From NCBI GenBank assembly GCA_025266875.1, contig JALLLT010000029.1, positions 186,001 through 250,000 on the forward strand: DNA of 64,000 bases, in the 5' to 3' direction. The notes under the pieces were generated by a model. It had not been told where the DNA came from and ran no database searches. It saw nothing but the letters and a program-made list of their open reading frames with translations. This document shows, piece after piece, positions 11,334 through 24,118 of the stretch. The position numbers were made by a program, and so were the translations under genes. Positions within the stretch are counted from its first letter, which is position 1. Each line of letters starts with the position of its first letter. The stretch comes from Fennellomyces sp. T-0311 (taxonomy: Eukaryota > Mucoromycota > Mucoromycetes > Mucorales > Lichtheimiaceae).

Positions 11334-14300
11334 TCATCGACTTTCCCGATCGCTCGTGACATGGTTTTCCGGAACGGACGCAGCAGCGGGGTGCAATGCA
11401 CCATCGCCATTGCCCTGCGTATCAACTTCCTTGTCCCGATCATCAGCGGACACTGCATTGCCTCCTGGTGATAGTGGATGAAGATTACCATCGGGTCGAG
11501 CGCCACGCAGAAACTCTCCAATACTCCGGCGTGATCGACGATTTTCTGGCACGCTTGGTCTCTTGAGAGCAAGATCCAATTGTCGGAACACTTCGTCATC
11601 CACGTAATAGGACTTGAACAGAAGCTCGAGTAGCTGCATGCGATCCTCTACCGAAGCCAATCTTTGTGCCTCATCGCTTCCAAAGTTACCACTATAGTTT
11701 GGTGTATCATTCTGCATTGCTGCTATTCGTTGGGCGCTGCTCGTTGAAACGTCATCAATAAAAGTGCTTTCCTCGTCGTCTCCATATTTCGGTCCGTAAT
11801 TTCGCATGTTGATCGAGTATCGGTTATGAACTGGATTGACCAGTGGCACCGGTGTCTTGCTCAGACTGAAGCGATTTACCAAACCCTCGGAAATGGAGCT
11901 ACCAAAAGACCAGCGATGAACAATGCCAAATGGTGATCTTGGGCGGTAACCAAACATAATCGCTTGGAATGCCACAAACAAGCCAAAAAGACCACCGATG
12001 AATCCAACTGCGTTTACCAGCGAGTAAATCTTTTGCTCGCGATGAACAAGAGTTGAATAGCTTGCAGGGCTAATAAACGCAGTGGTTATAATGCCTGCAA
12101 TATCCTCCCATCCTGGTGCCTTTTCTTGTGTGCGAGCCGTGATGGTTACTTCGGGAGTCGAGTTATGGCTTGGTGCGAATCCAACATAGTTCCATCTTTT
12201 CAGAAGAAAAGAAGTGTCAAGTTAGCATTTTCATTCTCATAAGGTATGCGTACGATTTACCCTTTGTTCTGCAAATATTCGGTTCTTTCGAGCTGGAACT
12301 CGATGTAGGAGACTTCATTCGGGAAAATGTCAACTGTGTTTCCGACCTGGAAGTCATCGGTATCGGCGCTAAGCCATGTGCTAATATCGTCTTCAGTAAG
12401 GAATGGGCTAGACTGGTTCAAGTAAAATTGGCGAATAGGGTTGCGGCTGGAAGGATAAAACGAGATATGGATGCGACCGGTCATATTTACTTGGCTCGGA
12501 GCCGGGTAGAATGCAAATTGAAGCTCGGTACCATTGTTGACACCAGGTACTGTCCCTGGTGCCAGGTTCACAGGTGGAAATACCGTTTCACCAATGGTGG
12601 TGTCTGCTAAAAAGAGATAGCATGTGTTGTTCCCGAGATTGCCCATGAACCAGGGCTGATGCAGTGTTAGATCAAGCCTTATCAAATTGAAGAAACACAG
12701 CTCTCCAGCCCCCGTCATGCATTCAACAATCGGATATGTCCTATCAGGCTTGTCCGGCACTGGTACAATATCGAATCCTTCAAAGCAAAGTCGAACATCT
12801 ACATTTCGTACCAATGTTAGTATGCTGAAAGATATAAAAAAAGGTACAGTGTAAACATACCGGGCACAGCAACTTGGTCACCTGGCGCTTCTTCAGTTAC
12901 TGTGTAAATCGCTTTGGGACTGTGTAACACTTGGATAATAACAAATACAAAGAATGCAATGAACAAGAATAGAAGCACAATTTTGGAAACAAGTCGAGCT
13001 GTTTCTGCCCAAATGGGCTCGCCAGTTCTATATATAGCGTGAATATACTCTGACTTTTTTTGACTGTTTTGGTATGTACTAACCTTGGATTCCAGATGTT
13101 GTAATGGATTCTCATAGCAAGTCGTTTGACACGATGTCGATATCGGTACGCGAGGAATAGGATCATAAAACCTATGATCGCACAAACGACAACAACTGCA
13201 GCAATTACACCTTTACTAGGTCCCGATGATGTATGGTCCACTTGTTGCTGAGTTTCTCCAGTTATTACGTTACTAACCCATTTTCCAGAATTCGGATCAA
13301 TATCTTGAGTAGAGGGATCAAGCACAGGTAGCTTGAGGACATCGATTGCGTCCAAATAGTCAGTTCCAGCAACACCTAGGCATATTACTTTGAGAAGAAA
13401 GAACATTATGAAGCGATATGGTTTATAGCACTTACCGAAGCCAAATATAGCATATTCGTTAGTAAGGAGACCAGCGACGCCCCCAGAACGCTTTTGAGGC
13501 TTAATGCCATCAATATTCGGATTGATCCATGTGAATGTATGTGTATCAAGTATCCAAAGGTCGTTAAAGTACTCACGGATGTATGGCGTATCATAATCAT
13601 CGCCTATATTTTGCTACTATAAGTATAGGAGCCACAGGATCTAGATAGTAATTACCTCCAAAGAAGTAAATATATCTACCCTCCGGACCTAAAAACAATG
13701 CGATTAAGATATGCTGTTATAAATATAAACTTATTTACCTAAAACATTGTTGACTAACTGTCTTGCGAATTCAGGTGGCCCAATAGCGTCAGCATTTAGG
13801 TCTTGCGGAATCCAAGTATCATTACTGGGAAAGTAGATTGCACAGGTATCATAAAGCATCTCCGTATACCCAGATCCCGTAACGTTGCCAAACCCTCCCA
13901 CATATATGATGCTTCCGTCACTAAAAAAGTACATATATTAGCTCTTCTCTGTAAGGTAAGTCTAACAAGTAAAATAGTGTAACGCATACGGTAATGCAGT
14001 GCCTGTGTGACCAAACAAACCAAGTGGAGGGTCACTCAGCCGAGCAAGTTCACCAGTTGATGGGTTATACGACCAAGAGTCTATTATGATATCCATGGAA
14101 GGATTTCCAATATTGGGTGTACCGCCAGTGATGTACACATTTCCATCAGTAGCCAATACTGCCGTGTGGCGTTGTCGATTTACTGGCAATGTGGTTGGAT
14201 CAGCGCCTGCTTGTGTTGCCGGCAAAGGACTCCATGTTTCAGTGTTGAAGGAGTACTGATAAGCACGGAATGGCGAGCTTGTCTCATTCATTGTATCAGA

Positions 14301-14648
14301 GTAAAGTCCACCAAACAAAAGCACCGTGACATTGTCTGGGAGAAGTACCAGTGGGGCTAAGGTGACGTGCGGACCATTGGTACTGGTGGATCCGTAAATA
14401 ATATCGCCGCTGTTATCGAATGCAACTGTTGACAATTCGTTCGAAAACTTTTCGTCCGAAAATTCGTTGCTGCGCCCTTCACCACCATAGATATAGAGAG
14501 TGTTCTCCTTGATGAAGGATCCAGCGCCAATCACATTGGGAAGTCGCTCAGTTAAAAGGGGCGTAACAGGATATGCAGCGTGCGAAAAGTTTGATAGTGC
14601 AGCGAGCAGCACAAACACTACAATATACATAGCAGCTGGCAGAGACAT
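11334..14648 (-). CDS. Secretory kelch-repeat protein with three transmembrane segments
   Basis: Eight exons on the minus strand (13990-14648, 13739-13920, 13656-13688, 13436-13603, 13084-13375, 12861-13027, 12261-12798, 11334-12195) close in phase to 966 residues. Residues 1-24 are a signal peptide. Residues ~25-395 carry kelch blades (LYIYGGEG, VLLFGGLYS, VYITGGTP, IIYVGGFG, IYFFGG, YAIFGFG), as in galactose-oxidase-like beta-propellers, with several N-glycosylation sites. A first TM (GVIAAVVVVCAIIGFMILF, ~402-422) is followed by RYRHR, a second TM (VLLFLFIAFFVFVIIQVL, ~462-480), a Cys-containing Ig-sized domain beginning VRLCFEGFDIVPVP (~500-725), a third TM (NAVGFIGGLFGLFVAFQAI) and a ~210-residue charged cytosolic tail. 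I recall this kelch-plus-membrane layout as recurrent in Mucorales; function unknown, possibly surface adhesion or sensing. One exon is only 33 bp. Confidence 0.85.
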
Positions 14649-17600
14649 GGCAAGATCTCCTTCTTTTGCTTTCGAGAGATATCGGCACGGTCAAGGGAAA
14701 AAGACGTGTGATTGAAAAATAAGGGCTGTTAGTATTTGTACACATAGGAACTTGAAGGCTTAGCCCGTTTGCTACTGTTATACAGTGGCGAAGTAAACTA
14801 TCTGAGCTTGATGTAACGTTTGATTATATACCGGACTCTGTGCTGCGTATCAATAGTCACCAGATGCCGTGCTCAGAAAAAGAACGCTTCTGTTTTAAAG
14901 TGATTGATCAGCGATCATTTGACTTTTCAAGTTAGCCTTACAAGAAGCATAAAGACGTATAAAAATGCTTAATCCTGAGCTTTACGGATAAAGCTGTAAA
15001 ATAGTTTGACTAGAATTAGGAGTTGAGAGATGTAAATATTAAAAATAAAGAGAATTATTGGTAGAATAGTAGCCTAGTAATTGAAAGCAACATTCTTCTT
15101 CCCAAGTGTTCAAATATAAATGTCAAGTTTATTGCTTCAAGTGTACGGGTATACATTTGATAAGGATGTGGCTATATGTTTCTAATCATCTTGGCCGAAA
15201 TTGATCGTGCAGTATCTTAGATATATATCATATTCTTTTTTTCACTGAGCAGAAAAAAATGTCTTACAATTGAACAAAAGTCCTTTTCGAATATTATTCC
15301 CTCTGTAACACTCGATTCTACGAAGAACATTCACAATGGGACCTAGAATGTTTTACGTAAATCTAGACCAAAGTTAAAGTACTAACGGTGGCCTGAAGAG
15401 GAATATCTGCGCAGTTTTAGGAAACAATTGCTTGGTCGCTGTGCTCAAAAACAGGCTTGTATGTGTACTATACTGTGCGAAGATCCTGCCTGTAAAGGTA
15501 CCTTGCCTGTGTAAGAACAGAAATAGGCAACAGAAGCTTAACAGAAATGTAATAGATCGAGTTTGATGGGTAGCACGAGCACACCGGCGAGTACAGTACA
15601 TCGCTTTTGTCCTACGATGGCGCATGACGAAATTTTTAATTTACGAAGCCCTTGTCGTTCTCTTTTAAACCCAAACAAAAAGCAAATAGTACTATACCTG
15701 TTTTGCATGACACAAAATTTAGGTTGCGTCAAGCTTTGGATGCAAGTGATGATATCTTTGCATCTAAGCGCCACTTTTGCAAATCATTTATAAAGTCATT
15801 GTCATCATGTTCGTGATGCATCGGATAGATCGTTTCCAAGAACAAACTATTTTTCCCGGTTAGATCGAAATGAAAAACTGTAACACCTGGACGGTAGCAC
15901 ACCGCTCTCTTGTATAGAATTGGCGTAAGTCCAGATTACGCGACCTAGCATTCTCACATCGCCCTTTTTTCCCAGGACACAAATTTTTTAGACCGGCTGG
16001 TATAAAACTCCTTTTGCAAGATCCACATAGAACCGACTATGAATCGTATTGGACTTGAGCGGTTTAGATATAATGACGGTGTCCAAGATCGTTTCGTGGT
16101 GGCGCATCCCCAAAAACAACAGAAAGGCTCTAACTTAGATCTATTATCCCAACTTCCAGCCCACTACAGATTGCCCAGAACACGTTTCCCACTAATGCTT
16201 ATCGGTTGTATACTAGTTAATTTTTAGATGCACAATTCGCGCAATATTCATATGACAGGCTAATCAAATGGTGAGATACAAGTAGATAAAACGATGCTCT
16301 AGTTACACAACGTTTGTAAAGTTATAAGCCTAAAATACCGTAGTAAGCAGTTATGTGGTATTGATAAATGGTAAAGAAAAACATAATATGGCAATATGTC
16401 AAGAAATAGGCTCATTGATAATGCAAAAGGTCTTATGAGTGCATAATATAAGTCTACAAATTTTATAGAAAAAGATAGAAAATACAAGAAGCACAAACTG
16501 ATTACAGTGGCAAGTACGTGTGTTCTGAAACTATCAGGAGCTGTCCAAGCCCATTAATATCACCAATAACAGCATAGTTGACCCCGATATTAGCTGATTT
16601 CGAGGTATTCTATCCATTAACGATGGGTAGCTCCATCGCAGTAATAATACCTACGTAGCAGAAGGTAGCCATATGTGCCACTTCTTGCAAAAGCGGATTA
16701 TTGTAAACTTCTCTGTTATTTTAGTAGGCTTTGTTTGGAGTTTGCATCTTGTCGCAACACATACATCCTTTTCATTATTCATAGTTATTACCATAATCTT
16801 CTTCTTGTCTCCTCGCTTTCCGACAAAACTTTACCCTTTTCCGGTCTTCAAACAGCAAGCTCATAACGGTCCGCACCGTAGCTACTAACGAGTCGGTTTG
16901 GGTTTCAGCAAACGCAAGTTGGATCAATTGTATTTTGTCACTTTAAAATTACCCATTTCTCACGACATAGCAACATTGCAAACCGATATATCTTTGATAC
17001 TATAGGGACTGTTTATGCTTAAGATACGTCAGTACCCTATGGAAGTGTATAAAGCAAACAGATTTTTTAATAAAAAATGACTGTAGGGAGGATTATTGTC
17101 AAGGCTTGTCAAATAGAGCTGAAAAGAACTAAAAGCTATTCTATGTAGGCTCCGCGGTACTTTTTAAAAAAAAGGCTTCCAATCACCTGTTCAATTTCTT
17201 CTTCGTTCGCAAATGCTATTTTTGCAGCAGACACAATCGTGCGATTCAAATGTTTCAGATAACCTGTCAAATTTATGCTTCACATTTCTCTCCCAGCCAT
17301 ATTAAAGATACACGATACTGTTCACGACTGCTTTTCGATATCCTTGGTTGTACGAATACCATGTCCGAGACATTGCTCGACGCTAGTAGAGACTTGAGGG
17401 ACCGCAGATAGATCAAATCCGTAGGGGCAGTACGACGATAATGTGTCTACATTGGAACGAGGTTGCGTTCCCTTTTTCTGAATGGATGATATGATTGTTT
17501 CATATTGCATAATATTCCATTACCGGGAAGTTTGATTAACTCGGGGATCCCATTATAATGCTTTTACTGTTACGAGATCATTCATATCATGGTTGCGTTT

Positions 17601-18261
17601 GCTTCCATAACGACTATCAGTATAGTTTGTAGAGGAACACAGCGATGAATAGACAAGCTATTTCCAATGGTTTCGATGCATAAGTATATGCTTCTGAATT
17701 TATCGTCCAGACTCGACCAGCATGCGTGGCAGTCGTTCATGCTGACAGACGCGTATTTTGATGAAAGAAAAAAGTGCTCCGAACAATCGCTCATAGTGAA
17801 ACTGTAGAGGCCAATCCTCCAGACGTATTTCGGTGGAAGGCAGGGTGTGTACCTATAGTGGTACGTACAGATGATACGGTCCAGGAGGAACGAGAAAAAG
17901 TACACTTACATGTTGGCGTTCTAGAGGTGATACCTCATCCCAGCACGAGTATCAAATAGCAAGCACACGCTGACTAGGTTTGAGGATCAAAGACAACCAA
18001 CGAAGCCAGACTGTAAAAAACAAACACCAGTCAGTCGTCGTCTCCAGAGTACACTTGAATGAACGACGATGAAGGGGAGGATAAAGAATAGTCATTTCAT
18101 CAGTATTCCCATCTTATACTTTCTCCTTATTCACTAACTGAAAGGCTGATTTTCCCATCCTACATCAAGATGAGGCATACCTAGTAACTTTTAAATAAAT
18201 ATACGGATTTCATGCTTAACATTTCCAGTTTCTGAATTTGCTCATAGCAACTCGTCAAGGA
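14649..18261. other. Gene-poor 3.6-kb region
   Basis: No frame has a domain or splice partner. A 62-codon frame at 16039-16227 follows a TATAAAA element (16001) but its product is unrecognisable; frames near 15563 and 17582 overlap on opposite strands. The last ~200 bp must contain the promoter or 5' UTR of the F-box gene that follows. Confidence 0.45.
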
Positions 18262-20223
18262 ATGAGCAAACGACGACCCGAATCCACAATGAGCAGCAGA
18301 GTCAAGCGAGCAACCACCCATGTCAATGACAACATTGTAGTGGACAGCGCGACTAGCGAGCGACTTATGTTACTTGACATTCACGCGTCGGCCCATGGCA
18401 TGCTTGGCGAATTCAATCAAGGATTACTCCTTGCCAACGAGATGGTGCAAATTGCACCAAGGTCACCAGCTGGATATCTTCGTGCTGGTGAACTTTATTC
18501 TATGGCAGGCAATCAATTACACGCGATTGGCGTATGTGAACAAGGCATAACAGCAGTCGATGAAAGGGATCAGAACTTGCTTCGCGAGTGTCATGACAGG
18601 GCACAAGCATTGCTGGATAAACGTGTCGATATCATTGGTCAGTTGCCACTCGACATCCTTCCGATCATCATGGAAGAATTTGACCTGCGGGAACTCTTGA
18701 CAATGCTGACAATCTCGAGAGCTTGGCGAAGTCAATTACGCGAGTGCTCGGATCTATGGAGAGCGATCGAGCTTTATCGTGGTCAAAATATCACCAGATA
18801 CCATCTCTCAACTCTCGAAGCGGTCGGCCCGCATATCATGGAGATCAAGTTAAATCAGGTGAATGCTGAGGTGTGCGATGAGGTGCTTCTTCAGATCATG
18901 GGTGGTGCCCTGACCAGCCTGAGATGCCTGCAAATCGACAGTAAGTAGCCATTATACCACGGCACTATCTTGATTGCGTGTCACTGAAGGCCGGAATACG
19001 CAGATTGTGAAATGACACAAGTCTCAAACATTTATTTTGCGGTGGCACGCGTGGCAACCACGCTAAGGAAGCTTGACATTACGTCGAATACCCGCAAACT
19101 TCTCGCACCCATACCCTTTGGAACCCTACTATCTGCATGTAGGAAGATGGAACACCTACGCTATATGCACAACCTCCACTTTTCACCACAGTTCGTCGGC
19201 TCGTTGCCTGCTGGCTATACCTCTTCCCTTACTCATCTGGAGCTCGGCTTCCAAAAACTCGATAAGCCTGCCCTGTCGATAGTTCTCCGTGTTTGTCCAA
19301 ACATAAGACTTCTCGCATTGGAAGGTTGTCCGTCTGCTACGCTAGACGTTGTGCGTCGGCTCTGCAGCAAACGGCTGGAATGTCTTGCATTCAACCAGTC
19401 TATCGATTACAAACGAGATGCACTTGAGGCAAAGTATCGCACAGCAAAAAAGCACTACACGGGAGTACGTGAAATCCTGATTGTGATAAAGAACACATCC
19501 GATGTTGTCCCACTATTCAATCAACATTGCCAAACGATCGAAGAATTGGATATGGTGCTGAGGCCCGTTGGAGATATCCAAAGCCATACATTCGACAACT
19601 GCAGCAACCTCAGCCAGCTGCGACGTTTGGATGTATCTTCAACAAAAGCGGGACAACTTTTAGCTGCGTTTCTCTGCAAGTTGCCTGCTCTGGAACAACT
19701 GAATCTAATCTCGTGCGATCTGAGGAACGAATATCTCGTCCATGCCATCAAACAGTTGCCCAACTTGAAAAAACTGGGGATTACCGACAAGTCACTTGGA
19801 AATTCGGACGAAATCCGTGGCATATTCGCAAGCTTTGTGCGTCGAGAAAGGCGGTTGGAGGGTATTGGCCTCTTCCAATCCGACTTTGTGGACGACCTTA
19901 TCATGGAAGCGATCGCACGGATTCCGACGCTGCGAGACATTCAAATTGGCTATGCAAAAAATGTCACATCGTCAGGCATCGATCGGTTTTGCGGGCTGCT
20001 GGAAGACCATCCAAATATTGAATCCTTGGTGTTTATCAAGCTGGACTGCGTGACCAGTTCGACGCTCCATCGACTTGCAGCCATCAAAAACCTAAAGGAG
20101 TTGACGCTGCGCTTTATGAAGCATGTTACAATGGAGTATCTGGTGGAAGTGTTCTCGGAAAGCAATGTGGCGCTGGATATTGATGAGTGCTTCGAGAATG
20201 CGTGGTCTGACAGCGATGATTAA
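18262..20223 (+). CDS. F-box protein with N-terminal TPR-like repeats and leucine-rich repeats
   Basis: Exons 18262-18940 and 19004-20223 (phase 1) encode ~632 residues. Residues ~35-120 resemble TPR helices (APRSPAGYLRAGELYSMAGN). An F-box spans ~126-171 (IIGQLPLDILPIIMEEF ... SRAWRSQLRECSDLWRAIEL). The rest is a series of leucine-rich repeats (LRKLDIT, LRLLALEGCPS, LRRLDVSS, LEQLNLISCDL, LKKLGITD). Such proteins are substrate adaptors of SCF ubiquitin ligases: the F-box binds Skp1 and the LRR selects the target. The TPR/F-box/LRR layout is common in Mucorales. The start could be 18262 or 18289; an upstream exon is possible because a TTTCCAG acceptor-like site precedes it. The stop is 41 bp before the next ATG. 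Confidence 0.85.
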
Positions 20224-20264
20224 AAATAATGCACGGCGGAACTTTGTCTTTTTTGTTGCTAGTC

Positions 20265-22263
20265 ATGTCAAAGATCAACGTGGGGGAATTCAAGCGTAGT
20301 CATGCTGAGCTCATGCAAGAGCAAGCGCTGGAACAAGATTCGATCGACTTTGAAGCGTTGAAAACCAAAATAGATCCTGCATTGTATGAAGGCCATAAAG
20401 AGATCAAGCGATCAAACTAAACTCGCTAGTTAGATTAGAAAAGCACGAATGTTTAAGCAATGCTTCCGAGTTCTTCACTGATCCCACCCTATTCGAGTTA
20501 TTAAAACGATACAAAGAAACGGAAATCTTGACGTGGACGCGACAACGAATCCGAACAGAACAAGATCAGATCGTGACGAAAAAGCCGCAAGCCAAAGACG
20601 TTTTCCCCAACCGAACGCTGCTCGAAGAAGACGAAAAGCTTTTACAAGAAATGGAGCAGCAGGGTGATTTGGGAACAAATAGATATATCAATCCGATTGT
20701 TCCCAAGAGACGAAAATATGTTGCTGAAATGAACGCACCGGGTGTGTTGCAAGAGCTGTACACACCTTCTACGCCATCCACACCCACCACACCGCAAACC
20801 ATATTCGAGCAAACAAAAGTTCAGAATCGTAGCCTTGCATCCGCTTTTCCCGATCCCGAAAGTGCAAACCGTGTCGCCAGCATACTACACCCGGAGCTGG
20901 CTCTCCCTGGATTGGAAAACGTGGACGAGGATGACGAGAATGAAGCGTATCAAAGTGCGGCTGAAAGTGTGGCGACGGAAGGAACTTCGGGAGATATAAT
21001 GAACCCGGCTATTCCGAAAACTCATCTGACGCGCGTGTACGCAGACATGGTCGAAAAGGTAAAAAACAGCCCATTGCATTCCGTAAGGTACGTAGAATGA
21101 ATAGAACGTTGACTGGCTTCTAAGCGTACCGTTGCTTAGCAACGCAAGCGTACTCGATTTAACACCAAGACAACGGGCACCGCGTAACTATGTTCTCTTC
21201 AACAAAGAAGTGGCAAGTGGTTTCTATAACGGTTCCTCGCTTGAAATAACATGGGATGCATAGGCCGTAAAGACGCTCAAGAAAGATAAACCGAAGAGGA
21301 AGCGAGGCAAGAAGCGTTCCCGCACCGAAAATGCCAGCGAGGATAATGCTGAAGAAAGCGACGTCGAAAGAAATACCGATGAAGACAGTACCAATGGAAT
21401 GGATGGTGATGCGGAGGATTCAATCAAGGACGAAGAGATATCTGGAGAGGTCATTCTCAAAATCGCAGTCTATCATCACACCGTAGCAGATCGACGCGTT
21501 CGTGAATTCGACATACTCGGGTCACAGAAAATGACCGACCTTCGCGACGCCATCTTTTGCATGAAAGACTTTTCATTGAACCGAGATCGGAAGGGCAAAA
21601 ACCCGGACGGTGAGCTACTGAACACGGTCACCAAGAAGATGTCAGGGAGCTTTTTGTTCATTGAGGATGTCTTTTACGTGGATACGCGGGCCGAGGAGGC
21701 GGGCCTTGGCCCTGAGCCTGACTATAGCAAATCCATACGCGATTGGGTCATGGAGAATGGACGGTACAAACAGGACAACCTTGCAAACTATACCCAACAG
21801 CCGATGCAAAACGTTGCCTTTGAAGACCTTGAACTCAGATTGAATCATCCGTATCTGTTTCTGCACCAAGAAGATTGCCAGCATGTAATTATGGTCCGTG
21901 ATATTAGGTGAGCGTTCATTGGTCGATATTTAAGAAAAAAAGGTTCAATGACTGAGCCTAGTTTTAGAATGCAATGTCGTAAAGATCTTTCCAAGCGATC
22001 GGAATACCCCTGCACCACATACAATTGGCAATTTATGCGGTATAAATGCAACATGTGCGCGATATACCCTGCAGAGTATGTTACCGTGGTCAACTTCCAG
22101 ACGCAATTTAACGCCTTTCCGATATAGAATTATGACAGTTAATGATGTCATGAGTGGCTCGTCACCCTGCTTCTTCTGCCGGCAGTGCTTCCGTCCATTC
22201 CACTTTGACAAAGACGGCAATCAGATGTTTCCATTTACGTGGTCAGATTATATTGGAACATGA
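20265..22263 (+). CDS. SNAPC3: snRNA-activating protein complex subunit 3 (SNAPC3/SNAP50), with a frame break in exon 1
   Basis: Exons 20265-21087, 21140-21209, 21264-21907, 21968-22075 and 22128-22263 give ~590 residues. The conserved C-terminal half contains the SNAP50 zinc finger: YKCNMCAIYP, then SPCFFCRQCFRPFHFD. The preceding block includes VILKIAVYHH, FLFIEDVFYVDTR, YSKSIRDWV and LFLHQEDCQHVIMVRDIR. SNAPc binds the proximal element of snRNA promoters and recruits Pol II or Pol III. Exon 1 is not open throughout: an imperfect 8-bp tandem duplication at 20402-20417 (GATCAAGC/GATCAAAC) shifts the frame, and deleting one copy restores HKEIKLNSLVRLEKH. Alternatively a 50-bp intron 20384-20433 (GTATGA...GTTAG) also restores frame. 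The intron at 21210 has a weak GTGGCA donor. An acidic/basic insert separates the N-terminal and core regions. Confidence 0.85.
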
Positions 22264-22332
22264 AATAAAAAGCAATATGAATTAGTATACAGATGGACGA
22301 TTATTACAGTACAAGTACGGAATGATATAAAA

Positions 22333-23878
22333 CTAGTAGGAACAGCAAAGGAAAAGGGTGATGGCGGACAAGAGGAACGGGAGTGGTTTGTGCGAGGGAG
22401 CGGACGACGAAGGGCTTTCCGTGGGTATATGAGCTGGGCCATCAGCGTTGACGCTGACTACAGGAGTTGGATTGCTGGCTGTGCCGACGAGATCCATGGG
22501 CGGTTCCCAGAAAGTGAGATTGGGTTGGATGGTGATTGCAGTGGCGTTGTACGACGGTTGGATATCATAGCCCATGCTGGCCATGACCTGCACGAGAGAG
22601 GGTCCAAGTGGACCCAGTTTGTACACGTGCATCATGTCGGATAAACTGACGCCACGTTGTGCATTGTAGATCATTAGAAACTCGTCCGTGTTCACATATG
22701 CGGTACGATCTACATGAGCCAACGACGATCCATCCTGGAAGGGGTCCAAAGAGCTCTCCATCATGAGCACAGCTTCATTATCGATCACGAGCGTGATGCC
22801 TCCACGTTGTGTCGCTGCTCTGTACACATCCTCAGCTCGTTTGCGGAAAACCTGATCATCATCCCACGCATTGACCATGTCGACGATTGTTGCAAACATA
22901 ACGTTACCATCGCCCCACTTGTTTAACGCAGCCGTGACATCTGTCAACGGTACATTGTTGACATGGAGATACTTGTCGAATGGGAATTCGACGAATCCCC
23001 AGAACGGCTGGACTCCAGAGTCAGATTCCATGCTTTCGCTGACTTCCGGTAGTTCGTTGGGTGGGTTCAATGGCATCGGCGTGAGGAACTTTTTGGCTCG
23101 CGGGTCGTATCGGGAGAATCGTTCGTATGTGTCGTCGCTCCATGCACTGACAAACCCGAGACCGTGTATGAGCTCATGGATAATCGTGTTGAGGAGATCC
23201 GTTTCGTCCTTTGCGATGGGTTTGCTATCATCCTGATCCTTTCTATCAGCAAGGTAGAACGTGATATATCAATCGCCCGCATTACCTCAAAGTACCACTT
23301 GATTTCACTGTTAAATTGTGCATTCATATCGTACGAGTACCAGTCCACGTCGGACGGCAGATTCTTGTACTGCTTCAGCAAAGCCTGCGGATACATGCGC
23401 GTGGCTTCTCCTTCCTGCATAAGGTACGAGACGGCCGGGTATGCTTGGCCTGGATATGCGCGTTAATCATCATACACAAGGGATCAAAAGACATGGTACC
23501 TGTGCCAATGGTGCCATCTCTCTTAGTGCACTGGCCTAGATCCTTGCAGAACGACAAATATGAAGCATTAACATGCACCGGAGTCTTAAACGCTAGAACG
23601 GATGTAATGTATCCACCCGCTTTGGCAAGCAAGGAAGCGACTTTATTGCAGTCGGCATCGCTGCTGCCGATGCAAGCGAAATCAATAACCAGCATTTCAC
23701 TTGCGGGTGCCGCGCGCCGCTCAACGGATCGCTCGGGACACGTTCGGATCGCGTGCCGAATGGGAGCGGCATGTGAATGATGGTGTTCGACACATAACGG
23801 AGACGACCGTCCGCCGATTGCAAAGACAAGGAGCAGTAAAAGAGTAGGCCATGTTTGTCGTCGCCAGCTCAGATACAT
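22333..23878 (-). CDS. Secreted GPI-anchored protein with HExxH metalloprotease-like motif
   Basis: Exons 23500-23878, 23286-23449 and 22333-23232 close to 480 residues. Residues 1-~26 are a signal peptide (TWPTLLLLLVFAIGGRSSP). The motif HELIHGLGF at 200-208 is a classic zinc-metallopeptidase HExxH helix and is followed by VSAW, resembling HExxHxxGF-type enzymes. Several N-glycosylation sites and a Ser/Pro-rich linker precede a hydrophobic C-terminus (PLPFLLSAITLFLCCSY), consistent with GPI anchoring. The family appears as a conserved uncharacterised fungal surface protein; I cannot name the MEROPS family, and the third zinc ligand is not obvious. Inferred role: wall- or membrane-anchored protease. 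The 3' end lies 69 bp from the convergent SNAPC3 stop. Confidence 0.75.
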
Positions 23879-24118
23879 AGGGCGGCGCTATATGTTAAAG
23901 AGAAAGGAATGTTGAAAGTAAGAAAAGGAATGGAATGGTGCGTTGAAAAAAATATAAACGAGCTACAGGGAAAAAAGTGTTGCCATAGTAGGCGCGGAGA
24001 TCATGGATTTCTGTTTTTGGATCAGCTGCCAAGAGTTTCAGCTTAGTTGGCAAGGTGACGATCGAATGCGCTCGTAACACAAAGTTAATTAGAGAAACAA
24101 AAGCAACTGTATATTTTT

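Noticed and set aside
16039..16227. 62-codon frame after a TATAAAA element
   Set aside because: Promoter-like context but no recognisable protein and no conservation evidence available.
19521..19940. 139-codon minus-strand frame inside the LRR region
   Set aside because: Shadow of the leucine-rich repeats; the plus strand has a continuous LRR protein.
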